Shown here: positions 42,856 through 50,478 of the stretch, piece after piece
Position numbering within the stretch: position 1 is the first letter of the stretch
Layout: every line of letters starts with the position of its first letter
Assembly (NCBI RefSeq): GCF_022844445.1
Contig: NZ_JALHLS010000007.1
Coordinates: 124,001-188,000, forward strand
DNA: 64,000 nt
Direction: 5' to 3'
Source: Hyphomonas sp.
GTDB taxonomy: Bacteria; Pseudomonadota; Alphaproteobacteria; Caulobacterales; Hyphomonadaceae
The notes under the pieces: model-generated
What the model saw: the letters and a program-made list of their open reading frames with translations, nothing else
Database searches by the model: none
What the model was told of the DNA's origin: nothing
Program-made: the position numbers and the translations under genes

Positions 42856-44289
42856 ATGCGCCAGTTTCCGGCATTCTTTAACCTCGACGACGCGCGCGTC
42901 GTGGTGTTCGGAGACGGCGAAGAGGCCGCGCGCAAGCTGCGCTTGCTGGTCTCGTCGCCGGCGGAGTTGGTGCTGGTCGGCGGATTCGCCGATGCGGCGC
43001 TGGCGGCGGAGTTTCTGGGCCGTGTGACGGTCGTTGAACGGAGCGCGCGGGTCGCGGCGCTCGCGCACGCCCGGCTTGCCATTATTGCGGAGACGGACGA
43101 GACGCATCGTTCCGAGGCGCTCACCGCCGCGCGCGCGCGGGGCGTTCCGGTGAACGTGGTAGACCAGCCGGAAGACTGTGATTTTACCGTGCCGTCGATC
43201 CTCGACCGGGGCGAGATTGTTGCCGCCATAGGTTCAGGCGGGGCGGCGCCCGTGTTGGCGAAGGCCGTGCGCGCGAAGCTGGAGCCGCTGCTGCCGAGCC
43301 GGATCGGCGAACTCGCCGCGCTGGCGCGAAGCCTGCGGGTTTTTGTGACCGAGGCGATTCCCGACAAGGGCGCGCGGCGCCGCTACTGGGAGCGGGCGCT
43401 GACCGGGCCGGCGGCAGAGGCCGCCTATGCGGGCGATCTGGACAAGGCAGAGGCACTCCTGAAATCGGCAGCGCTGGCGACGGGCCGCGCGGCGGGTGTC
43501 GTGCACATTGTCGGGGCGGGGCCGGGCGATCCGGAACTGTTGACGCTGAAGGCACTGCGCGTGCTGCAGGAAGCCGATGTGGTGTATTATGACCGGCTGG
43601 TCAGCCCGGAAATCCTGGGCCTGATCCGGCGCGACGCGGCGCGCGTGCCGGTAGGCAAATCCAAGGGCGACCATTCTGTTGCGCAGACGGAGATTCATGT
43701 GCGCCTGGTGGCTTCGGCACGTGAGGGCCTGCGCGTTGTACGGCTGAAGGGCGGGGATCCCTTCATTTTCGGGCGCGGCGGCGAAGAACTGGAGGCCGTG
43801 CAGGCGGAAGGGATTGCCGTGCATGTAGTGCCGGGCATTTCGTCCGCCCTCGGTTGTGCGGCTTCGGCGGGCATTCCGCTGACCCACCGCGACCATGCGC
43901 AGACCCTGACCTTCGTGACCGGACACGCCAGGGCCGGCGGCGTGCCGGACCTCGACTGGGCGGCGCTCGCGCGGCCGGCGCAGACGGTTGTGGTGTTCAT
44001 GGGTGTCGATACAGCGCCAGTGATTGCCGAGCGGCTGATTGCGGCGGGCCGCGATGGGCGCACGCCGATCGCCGTGATCGAGAACGGCACCCGCGCCGAT
44101 GAAGTGCGCGTCTATGGCGAACTCGCTGAGCTGCCCTTCCTGATCGAGGAAGAAGGCATTCGCGGCCCGGCGCTGCTGATTATCGGCGAGGTGGCAGGAC
44201 TGCCGCTGTCGGCCGTTCAGATCAGCCAGTACCTGCCGCCCGAATTTTCCGGCCCATCGCGCTTCGAAACACTGGCCCTTGAGGAGTAG
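42856..44289 (+). CDS. cysG: Siroheme synthase CysG (uroporphyrinogen-III methylase and precorrin-2 dehydrogenase/ferrochelatase)
   Basis: CysG makes siroheme, the cofactor of sulfite reductase. The 477 residues contain an N-terminal dehydrogenase/chelatase domain (about 1-200, FFNLDDARVVVFGDGEEAA and TVPSILDRGEIVAAIGSGG) and a C-terminal SUMT domain (about 215-460, VHIVGAGPGDPELLTLKALR, RLKGGDPFIFGRGGEE, GIPLTHRDHA). The ATG at 42856 aligns with the family start. It is the first large gene of the cys operon and is followed 6 bp later by the DUF2849 gene. Confidence 0.96.
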   Translation: MRQFPAFFNLDDARVVVFGDGEEAARKLRLLVSSPAELVLVGGFADAALAAEFLGRVTVVERSARVAALAHARLAIIAETDETHRSEALTAARARGVPVNVVDQPEDCDFTVPSILDRGEIVAAIGSGGAAPVLAKAVRAKLEPLLPSRIGELAALARSLRVFVTEAIPDKGARRRYWERALTGPAAEAAYAGDLDKAEALLKSAALATGRAAGVVHIVGAGPGDPELLTLKALRVLQEADVVYYDRLVSPEILGLIRRDAARVPVGKSKGDHSVAQTEIHVRLVASAREGLRVVRLKGGDPFIFGRGGEELEAVQAEGIAVHVVPGISSALGCAASAGIPLTHRDHAQTLTFVTGHARAGGVPDLDWAALARPAQTVVVFMGVDTAPVIAERLIAAGRDGRTPIAVIENGTRADEVRVYGELAELPFLIEEEGIRGPALLIIGEVAGLPLSAVQISQYLPPEFSGPSRFETLALEE

Positions 44290-44295
44290 ACACAG

Positions 44296-44598
44296 ATGAC
44301 ATCCGTACGCCCGAAGCTGAAACCCGAAACGCCGAAGGCTGTGACCGGCTGGAGCACGGCGACCGGCCGATCGCTGTGGCTTGCCGTAGATGGTTCGTGG
44401 ACGGAGGATGCTTCGCGCCTCGGCGTCTTCGCGGGCGATGAGGCCGAGGCGCGCCTTGCGGCGTCGCTGAAGCAGGAAGGGATCGTCACCGACCCCTATT
44501 TCATGGAAGTGACCGCCGATGGCCGGATCACGGGACGCGAGAGCCTGCGCGAGACGATGCGCGCCCAGCCCGTACTCGCCTATGGCGGCGCGGCATGA
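44296..44598 (+). CDS. DUF2849 protein
   Basis: The 100-residue soluble protein contains AVTGWSTATGRSLWLAVDGSW and VFAGDEAEARLAASLKQ. DUF2849 proteins typically sit next to nitrite/sulfite reductase genes of Alphaproteobacteria, as here; their role is not established, and a cofactor or assembly function is often supposed from context. Its stop overlaps the following GST start by 4 bp (ATGA). Confidence 0.82.
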   Translation: MTSVRPKLKPETPKAVTGWSTATGRSLWLAVDGSWTEDASRLGVFAGDEAEARLAASLKQEGIVTDPYFMEVTADGRITGRESLRETMRAQPVLAYGGAA

Positions 44599-45206
44599 TC
44601 CGAGTTTTCGGAGACAGTATCTCGGGCAACTGCCTGAAGGTGAAATGGGTCGCCGAGCGGCTTGGCCTCGCCCATGAGTGGATCGAGATCGATATTCTCA
44701 AAGGCGAGACGCGCACCGACGCGTTCCTGGCGCTGAACCCGTTCGGTCAGGTGCCTGTGGTGCAGTTTGATGACGGGCGCACGCTGTCGCAGTCGAACGC
44801 GATCATCCTGCATTTCGCCGAAGGATCGGATCTCGTGCCGGCGGACGCTTTCGAGCGCGCCAAGATGCTGGAATGGATGTTCTGGGAGCAGTATTCGCAC
44901 GAGCCGACGATTGCCGTGCGCCGGTTCCAGAAGCACTATCTGAAGAAGTCCGACGACGCGATCGATGCTGACCTGATGGCCAAGGGCCGGCGCGCGCTCG
45001 GCCGCATGGAGATGGCATTGATCTCGAGCGATTTCATCGCCGGCGGCGCGGCGATCTCGCTCGCTGACATTGCACTGCTCGCGTATACGCGCATGGCGCA
45101 TGAGGGCGGATTTGACCTCGTGGATTTCCCGGCCGTGCATGCCTGGGTCGCGCGGTGCGAGCTTGAGCTTGGCCTGCCACACCTGCATGAGGTGACCCAT
45201 GTATAG
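44595..45206 (+). CDS. Glutathione S-transferase family protein within the cys operon
   Basis: The 203-residue protein has a thioredoxin-fold domain (SGNCLKVKWVAERLGLAHEW, LNPFGQVPVVQFDDG, LSQSNAIILHFAEGS) and a C-terminal helical domain with ISLADIALLAYTRMAHEGGF. The start overlaps the DUF2849 gene by 4 bp and its end overlaps cysI by 8 bp, so it is locked into the operon by translational coupling. A role in handling thiols or protecting sulfur metabolites is an inference from position. The conserved N-terminal SGNC may supply the active residue. Confidence 0.88.
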   Translation: MIRVFGDSISGNCLKVKWVAERLGLAHEWIEIDILKGETRTDAFLALNPFGQVPVVQFDDGRTLSQSNAIILHFAEGSDLVPADAFERAKMLEWMFWEQYSHEPTIAVRRFQKHYLKKSDDAIDADLMAKGRRALGRMEMALISSDFIAGGAAISLADIALLAYTRMAHEGGFDLVDFPAVHAWVARCELELGLPHLHEVTHV

Positions 45207-46857
45207 ATATGACCAGTTTGACGCGCGCCTTGTGGCAGAGCGGGTGGCACAGTTTCGCGGGCAAGTGGCGCGGCGCCTCGCCGGCACGCTGACCGAGGAC
45301 GAGTTCAAGCCGCTGCGGCTTCAGAACGGCGTGTATCTGCAGCTGCATGCCTACATGCTGCGCATCGCGATTCCCTATGGCCAGCTTTCGCCGGCGCAGT
45401 TGCGGCGACTTGCCGAGATCGCGCGCGACTATGACCGTGGCTTCGGTCACTTCACGACGCGGCAGAACATCCAGTTCAACTGGGTGGCATTGAAGGACAT
45501 TCCGGATGTGCTGGCGAAGCTTGCGGAAGTCGAGATGCATGCAGTCCAGACATCCGGCAACTGTATCCGAAACACCACCACGGATCATTTTGCGGGCGCT
45601 GCACAGGACGAACTGCTCGATCCGCGCGCCTGGTGCGAGATCATCCGGCAATGGAGCACGTTCCATCCGGAATTCGCCTTCCTGCCGCGCAAGTTCAAGA
45701 TTGCCGTCACGGCGGCGGAGCATGACCGCGCGGCGATCCGCGTGCATGATGTGGGCCTGCACATCCGGCAGAAGGATGGCGTGACGGGCTTCGAAGTCTG
45801 GGTCGGCGGCGGGCAGGGGCGCACGCCTGTGATTGCAACACTGGTCAATCCATTCGTCCCGGAGGCGCAGATACTCGATTATCTCGAGGCGATCATGCGC
45901 GTCTACAACCGCTTTGGACGGCGCGACAACAAGTACAAGGCGCGCATCAAGATCCTCGTGACGGAGCTGGGGGAGGCAGAATACATCCGCCAGGTCGAGG
46001 CGGAGTTTGCAGCCCAGCGCGACGCCGAGAAGATCAACCTGCCGAAGGCTGAAGTGGACCGCATCCATGCCTATTTCGCGCCGCCGGCGCTTGCAGCCAA
46101 GTCTGAAAGTTCGAAGCTTTTCGAGGCGGCGAAAGTCGCTGACCCCGCCTTCGCGCGCTGGACGCGGACGAACCTGCATCCGCACAAGGTGGCGGGCTAT
46201 ACGTCCGTCACCGTCAGCCTGAAGCCGCTGGGCGTCGCGCCAGGAGATGCGACCGACAGCCAGATGGAAGTTGTCGCAGGCCTTTCTGAAAAGTACGGGT
46301 ACGGAGATATCCGCGTCAGCCATGCGCAGAACCTGATCCTGCCGCACATCGCCCTGGATGACGTGCCGGACGTCTACAAGGCGCTGGATGCCGCCGGGCT
46401 CGGTGCAGCCAACGAGAGCCGGATCACGGACATGATCGTCTGCCCGGGGCTCGACTTCTGCAACCTCGCCAATGCGCGCTCGATTCCGGTGGCGCTGGAA
46501 GTGCAGAAAGTGTTTGCGGACCCGGCCTACGAAGAAGACATCGGCAAGCTGCACATCAACGTGTCCGGGTGCATCAACGCCTGCGGCCACCACCATGTCG
46601 GCCATATCGGCATCCTCGGCGTCGACAAGAAGGGCGAGGAATTCTACCAGATCCTTCTCGGCGGACGCGCCGACGAGAAGGCCGCGCTCGGTGAAATCGT
46701 CGGCCCCGGCCTGAAGGCCGAGGACGTGCCGGGCGCCATTCACCGCGTCGTCGAGTTCTACCGCGCGCAGCGCACCTCGCCGGCGGAGAAGTTCATCGAC
46801 ACGCTGGAGCGCCTCGGCCACCAGCCTTTCCAGGATGCCCTCTATGCCGCTGGTTAA
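45199..46857 (+). CDS. cysI: Ferredoxin-type nitrite/sulfite reductase hemoprotein
   Basis: The 552-residue enzyme reduces sulfite to sulfide with a siroheme-[4Fe-4S] centre. The duplicated ferredoxin-like and siroheme domains are seen, with FTTRQNIQFNWVALKDIP near residue 90 and the four cluster ligands Cys415, Cys421 (CPGLDFC) and Cys458, Cys462 (SGCINACG). There is no flavoprotein (cysJ) gene in the operon, so electrons probably come from ferredoxin. A nitrite reductase role is less likely given cysG, DUF934 and cysH alongside. It overlaps the GST and DUF934 genes. Confidence 0.94.
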   Translation: MYRYDQFDARLVAERVAQFRGQVARRLAGTLTEDEFKPLRLQNGVYLQLHAYMLRIAIPYGQLSPAQLRRLAEIARDYDRGFGHFTTRQNIQFNWVALKDIPDVLAKLAEVEMHAVQTSGNCIRNTTTDHFAGAAQDELLDPRAWCEIIRQWSTFHPEFAFLPRKFKIAVTAAEHDRAAIRVHDVGLHIRQKDGVTGFEVWVGGGQGRTPVIATLVNPFVPEAQILDYLEAIMRVYNRFGRRDNKYKARIKILVTELGEAEYIRQVEAEFAAQRDAEKINLPKAEVDRIHAYFAPPALAAKSESSKLFEAAKVADPAFARWTRTNLHPHKVAGYTSVTVSLKPLGVAPGDATDSQMEVVAGLSEKYGYGDIRVSHAQNLILPHIALDDVPDVYKALDAAGLGAANESRITDMIVCPGLDFCNLANARSIPVALEVQKVFADPAYEEDIGKLHINVSGCINACGHHHVGHIGILGVDKKGEEFYQILLGGRADEKAALGEIVGPGLKAEDVPGAIHRVVEFYRAQRTSPAEKFIDTLERLGHQPFQDALYAAG

Positions 46858-47332
46858 GGCAGGCGCCGAAGTCGCCAATGACTGGATCTTCGTGCCGGAT
46901 GGCGCGGTGCTGCCCGGGACCGGGCAGACGAGCGTGTCGCTGGCCCGTTTCCTGGCTCTCAAACAGGGGCAGGAGAACGGCCCGCTGCCGGACGGCGTAC
47001 GCCTGGGTCCGGCCGATGATCCGGCCGAACTGGAGCCGTACCTGCCGGAACTGAAGCTGATCGAGGTAGATTTCCCCCGCTATACCGACGGGCGCGGGTT
47101 CAGCCAGGCCCAGCTGCTTCGCCGCCGCTACCAGTATTGCGGGGAACTGAGAGCCGTCGGCCACGTGCTGCGCGATCAGATATTCTACATGCACCGTTCA
47201 GGGTTCGATGCTTACGAAACCCGCAGGGCCACCGTATCTGAGGTGCTGGAAGCGCTTGCCGAGTTCACTGAGGCCTACCAGCCCGCAGCCGACGGCCCGG
47301 GAGCCGCCTTCCGAAAGAGAACCGGAGCCTGA
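46835..47332 (+). CDS. DUF934 protein
   Basis: The 165-residue protein has the DUF934 pattern LIEVDFPRYTDGRGFSQAQLLRRRYQYCGELRAVGHVLRDQ, seen here in consecutive pieces, near residues 72-115. DUF934 is found with sulfite reductase in many Proteobacteria and its role is unknown; an accessory function in sulfite reduction is inferred from synteny. The gene overlaps the end of cysI by 23 bp, and cysH follows 5 bp later. Confidence 0.88.
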   Translation: MPSMPLVKAGAEVANDWIFVPDGAVLPGTGQTSVSLARFLALKQGQENGPLPDGVRLGPADDPAELEPYLPELKLIEVDFPRYTDGRGFSQAQLLRRRYQYCGELRAVGHVLRDQIFYMHRSGFDAYETRRATVSEVLEALAEFTEAYQPAADGPGAAFRKRTGA

Positions 47333-47337
47333 GGCCC

Positions 47338-48081
47338 ATGCCTTTCGAGAGCCTGATTGAAGCCCCCGCGACCGATCCCGCGGTGCGCCTTGCCAGGCTC
47401 AACGGCGAGTTGCGCCAGGCTTCGGCACAGACGATCCTGCGCGCCGCCATCGTGCGCGAATGGGCTGGCGACCTCACCTATGTTTCAAGCTTCGGCGCCG
47501 AGAGCGCGGTGATGCTGGCACTGATCGCCGATGTCGACCCTTCGCTGCCGATCCAGTTCATAGATACCGGCATGCATTTCCCGCAGACGCTGGACTACCG
47601 CGACGAGCTCATCGCGCGCCTCGGCCTGACCGGCGTCCGCACCCTGGTCCCGGATGCAGAGGCGCGCCGCACCGAAGACCCGAAATCGATGCTGTGGAAA
47701 TCCAATCCGGACGCCTGCTGCGATCTGCGTAAGGTGCGCCCGCTGGAGCCTGCGCTGAACGGCTATTCGGCATGGATCACGGGCCGCAAGCGCTTCCATG
47801 GCGGCGCCCGCATGAGCCTGCCGGTGTTTGAATATGCTGCCGGCCGTTACAAGGTGAACCCGCTGGCCGGCTGGAATCAGGACGATGTGGACCTGTTCCT
47901 CGAGCAGCGTGATCTGCCGCGCCATCCGCTGGTGGCGCAGGGTTATCCCTCGATCGGCTGCTGGCCGTGCACACAGCCCGCAGATGACCCCGACAATCCA
48001 CGCGCCGGCCGCTGGGCGGGCCAGGAGAAGACCGAGTGCGGCCTGCACGTCGAGCGCAACGAGCGTCCGCGGGTTTTCTGA
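47338..48081 (+). CDS. cysH: Phosphoadenylyl/adenylyl-sulfate reductase with a [4Fe-4S] motif
   Basis: CysH reduces activated sulfate to sulfite using thioredoxin or glutathione. The 247-residue product has the P-loop-like SFGAESAVMLALIA segment, FIDTGMHFPQT, and the catalytic cysteine in ECGLH (Cys234). It keeps both cysteine pairs of the iron-sulfur type, Cys127-Cys128 and Cys208-x2-Cys211, which in the family indicate use of APS rather than PAPS. It is the last gene of the operon. No cysD/cysN/cysC is nearby. Confidence 0.94.
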   Translation: MPFESLIEAPATDPAVRLARLNGELRQASAQTILRAAIVREWAGDLTYVSSFGAESAVMLALIADVDPSLPIQFIDTGMHFPQTLDYRDELIARLGLTGVRTLVPDAEARRTEDPKSMLWKSNPDACCDLRKVRPLEPALNGYSAWITGRKRFHGGARMSLPVFEYAAGRYKVNPLAGWNQDDVDLFLEQRDLPRHPLVAQGYPSIGCWPCTQPADDPDNPRAGRWAGQEKTECGLHVERNERPRVF

Positions 48082-48084
48082 TTT

Positions 48085-48144
48085 ATCCGTAGGCGGATTT
48101 GCGTGGGACCTCGTTCCTGATTTCCTCTGCCTCCACGCGCAAGA
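48085..48144 (+). repeat. Structured intergenic element after cysH, containing motif ATCCGTAGGCGGA
   Basis: The element begins with ATCCG-TAGG-CGGAT (48085-48098), whose first 13 bases duplicate 36254-36266. It continues with TTGCGTGG, the shared ACCTCGTTCCT (48109-48119), and CCACGCGCAA, which pairs imperfectly with TTGCGTGG. It starts 4 bp after the cysH stop and ends just before the convergent methylase stop. It could serve as a bidirectional terminator or belong to a dispersed repeat family. Confidence 0.35.
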
Positions 48145-48150
48145 GGACAT

Positions 48151-48957
48151 CTAGACGCGTGAATTGAACACATGACTGAGCGCCAGCGCCGCAGCGGTTG
48201 CCACATTCACGCTGTCGAAACCCTGCGTCATCGGGATGCGGACCGGACGAGCGCGGGCGATGAGCGGGGCGGGCAGGCCCGGGCCTTCGGCGCCCATCAC
48301 CAGGGCTAAACGCGCAGGCACAGCGAGAGCGGACAGGGGCTCGGCATCCTCCCTTGGGGTAAGTGCCCAGACTTCGTGGCCGGCGGCCTCGGCAGCTTCG
48401 ATCAGTCCGGCGCCGGTGCCGCCATGAGCGAAGGGCAGCCAGAGCGCGGCGCCGGAGGAGACGCGGATCGCCTTGCGGTAAAGCGGGTCGCAGGATTCTG
48501 AATCCAGAAGCACACCAGTCGCGCCGAAAGCGGCAGCGTTGCGGAAGCAGGCGCCGACATTGTCATGGTTGGAGAGACCGGCGAGGAGCAGCGCAGTCGA
48601 GTAACCGTCCGCGGGCAGAACATCTTTCGGGGCGAGGGGCGGGCCTTTCAGTCCGCAGGCGAGCACGCCCCGGTGCATCGCAAAGCCCGCGACCGCATCC
48701 ATCACGCCTTGCGGTGCGACATAGATGGGCACGTCATCCGGCACGCGCCCCAGAAGGGACGTCAGAGGCGCCGTCCGCGTCTCGCAGAGGAACAGGCTTT
48801 CCACCGCAAAACGCCCGCGCATCAGCAGCGTCTCGAGCGTCACTTTGCCTTCCACGATGAAGCGCGCGCCATGCCCGCTCGTCAGGTCACGCTCGCGGAT
48901 GCCTGCATACGCGGCGACGCGGGGATCATCAGCGGCGGTGACTTGAAAAACGGGCAT
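48151..48957 (-). CDS. TrmH/SpoU-family RNA 2'-O-methyltransferase
   Basis: The 268-residue SPOUT-class enzyme has an N-terminal substrate-binding region (RERDLTSGHGARFIVEGKVT) and the catalytic domain with LLLAGLSNHDNVGACFRNAA (motif 1), LALVMGAEGPGLP (motif 2) and the C-terminal IPMTQGFDSVNVATAAALAL knot. It methylates a ribose in tRNA or rRNA; the position cannot be predicted. The ATG at 48957 begins MPVFQV and fits the family start; an ATG at 48969 is the alternative. Both start codons lie in a terminator-like hairpin. Confidence 0.86.
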   Translation of the reverse strand: MPVFQVTAADDPRVAAYAGIRERDLTSGHGARFIVEGKVTLETLLMRGRFAVESLFLCETRTAPLTSLLGRVPDDVPIYVAPQGVMDAVAGFAMHRGVLACGLKGPPLAPKDVLPADGYSTALLLAGLSNHDNVGACFRNAAAFGATGVLLDSESCDPLYRKAIRVSSGAALWLPFAHGGTGAGLIEAAEAAGHEVWALTPREDAEPLSALAVPARLALVMGAEGPGLPAPLIARARPVRIPMTQGFDSVNVATAAALALSHVFNSRV

Positions 48958-48977
48958 GAGGTTTCCCATGCCCGTTT
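48948..48977 (-). terminator. Terminator-like hairpin overlapping the TrmH-type start codon
   Basis: On the minus strand AAACGGGCATG, an 8-base loop and CATGCCCGTTT form a perfect 11-bp stem followed directly by two more T (T5 in total), 26 bases after the stop of the RcnB-like gene. This is an intrinsic-terminator shape, yet the ATG of the methyltransferase (48957) is inside the 3' arm and the T-tract encodes its Val-Phe. It may act as terminator and as a translation-control structure. Confidence 0.5.
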
Positions 48978-49003
48978 CAGGTATCCGCTTCAATCGGCGC
49001 GGA

Positions 49004-49333
49004 TCAATTGACCAGCAGGCCGATCACGACGTCAGTGATCAGGCCGGTCGCAACATCTGCGAGGTAGACGTCGTCTTCAACAAGGACCCAGCGATAGCCG
49101 CGTGGTGCAGGGCGCAAGTGGTAGCGATCCCAGTCACTGAAATAGACCTCGCGGTATTCCAGTGGAAGGTATTCGCCCTTGCCCCAGATTTTCCTGGCAT
49201 GACCTGGCGGAACCTTACCCTGCTTGGCGAGGCCGGGCGGCAGGTCCTGGCCGCGTGCCGGAGGATCGGCATAAGCGGCCAGTCCCGCGCCCAAAGCGCC
49301 GGCGAGGAGAAGTGTCAGTTTGCGAACCGGCAT
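49004..49333 (-). CDS. RcnB-like small periplasmic protein
   Basis: The 109-residue protein has a Sec signal (KLTLLLAGALGAGLAAYA) and a mature part with LPPGLAKQGKVPPGHARK, the YRWVLVEDDVYLADVATGLI segment typical of the RcnB family, and a hydrophobic C-terminus. RcnB tunes Ni/Co export in E. coli, but many homologues have unknown roles. The ATG at 49333 is preceded by AGGAGG about 5 bases upstream, which rules out the longer ORF. It lies 53 bp after rpoH and may be part of its transcript. Confidence 0.78.
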   Translation of the reverse strand: MPVRKLTLLLAGALGAGLAAYADPPARGQDLPPGLAKQGKVPPGHARKIWGKGEYLPLEYREVYFSDWDRYHLRPAPRGYRWVLVEDDVYLADVATGLITDVVIGLLVN

Positions 49334-49386
49334 GTTTGCCTCCTGGTGTTTGCAGGCACCAACGCGGGCTGCCGGCCAGGGTTCCT

Positions 49387-50286
49387 TCAATCGCCCACCG
49401 GCAGGCCTTGCTCCTTGGCAAGACGCTTCATCGTCTTCTGCAGCTTCTCAAAGGCGCGCACTTCGATCTGGCGAATGCGTTCGCGGCTGACGCCGTACTG
49501 ATCCGACAGTTCTTCAAGCGTCTTCGGCTCGTCGATCAGGCGGCGCTCCGTCAGGATGTGACGTTCGCGCTCCGAGAGGTCTTCCATCGAACGGGTCAGC
49601 AGTTCCATGCGGCTGTCGAGTTCCTGGCGGTTGGCGAAGGTCTCGGCGGTGCCGGGCTCGTCATCGGCGAGCCAATCCTGCCATTCCATGTCGCCGTCGG
49701 TGCCCATCGGCACGTTCAGCGACGCGTCCGAGCCGCTCATGCGCCCGTTCATCGAATAAACTTCGTCTTCCGTGACGTTCAGCTTCTCGGCGATCAGGCG
49801 GGCCTGTTCGGGCTTGAGGTCGCCTTCATCCAGGGCCTGCATCTCGCCTTTCAGGCGGCGCAGGTTGAAGAACAGCTTCTTCTGGGCAGCGGTGGTGCCA
49901 AGCTTCACAAGGCTCCACGAACGCAGGATGTATTCCTGGATCGCGGCCCGGATCCACCACATCGCGTAGGTGGCGAGGCGGAAGCCCTTCTCGGGGTCGA
50001 ATTTCTTGACGGCCTGCATCAGGCCGACATTGCCCTCAGAGATCACCTCGGCCATCGGCAGGCCGTAGCCGCGATAGCCCATGGCAATCTTCGCCACGAG
50101 GCGCAGGTGGGAGGTGACCATCTTTTCGGCGGCCTCGGTGTCTTCATGGTCGCGCCATTGGCGCGCCAGCATGAACTCCTCGTTCTTTTCCAGCATCGGG
50201 AACTTACGGATCTCGCTGAGGTACCTGCTGAGTCCCTGTTCCGGACTAAGGGCCATGGAGCCTGGTTTTGTCGGCGTGTTCGCCAT
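49387..50286 (-). CDS. rpoH: RNA polymerase sigma-32 factor (heat shock)
   Basis: RpoH directs heat-shock transcription. The 299-residue product has sigma region 2 (SHLRLVAKIAMGYRGYGLPM, then AEVISEGNVGLMQAVKKFDP and GFRLATYAMWWIRAAIQEYI), the RpoH box QKKLFFNLRRLKGE, and region 4 with LEELSDQYGVSRERIRQIEV. The ATG at 50286 has GGAGG about 8 bases upstream; a longer frame starting at 50331 lacks homology. A -35/-10 pair upstream is listed separately. Alphaproteobacteria often have several rpoH copies, so paralogs elsewhere are possible. Confidence 0.96.
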   Translation of the reverse strand: MANTPTKPGSMALSPEQGLSRYLSEIRKFPMLEKNEEFMLARQWRDHEDTEAAEKMVTSHLRLVAKIAMGYRGYGLPMAEVISEGNVGLMQAVKKFDPEKGFRLATYAMWWIRAAIQEYILRSWSLVKLGTTAAQKKLFFNLRRLKGEMQALDEGDLKPEQARLIAEKLNVTEDEVYSMNGRMSGSDASLNVPMGTDGDMEWQDWLADDEPGTAETFANRQELDSRMELLTRSMEDLSERERHILTERRLIDEPKTLEELSDQYGVSRERIRQIEVRAFEKLQKTMKRLAKEQGLPVGD

Positions 50287-50420
50287 TGTTCTTCCTCCTG
50301 TGAAGGGCGGGTCCCGTTTTCGGCGGCCCACCTCTGATCCTGGATTTCCCCGGCACCTTAGTCCTGCCTGGCAGCAACGTCGCCGCCGGAGAGACGCAAT
50401 TCACTCATTGCATCCGTGCA

Positions 50421-50451
50421 TAAATAGGAATTGGGGCAAGGGTGTGGAAGA
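50421..50451 (-). promoter_or_regulatory. Candidate promoter of rpoH
   Basis: On the minus strand CTTCCA (50451-50446), 17 bases, then CTATTTAT (50428-50421) lie 135 bp before the rpoH ATG. The pattern is close to the CTTG/CTATAT-like promoters recognised by alphaproteobacterial RpoH, which would make rpoH autoregulated. A housekeeping promoter with a weak -35 is an equally valid reading. Confidence 0.3.
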
Positions 50452-50478
50452 GGGCCCGGCAACGCTATTTGCGGCCGG

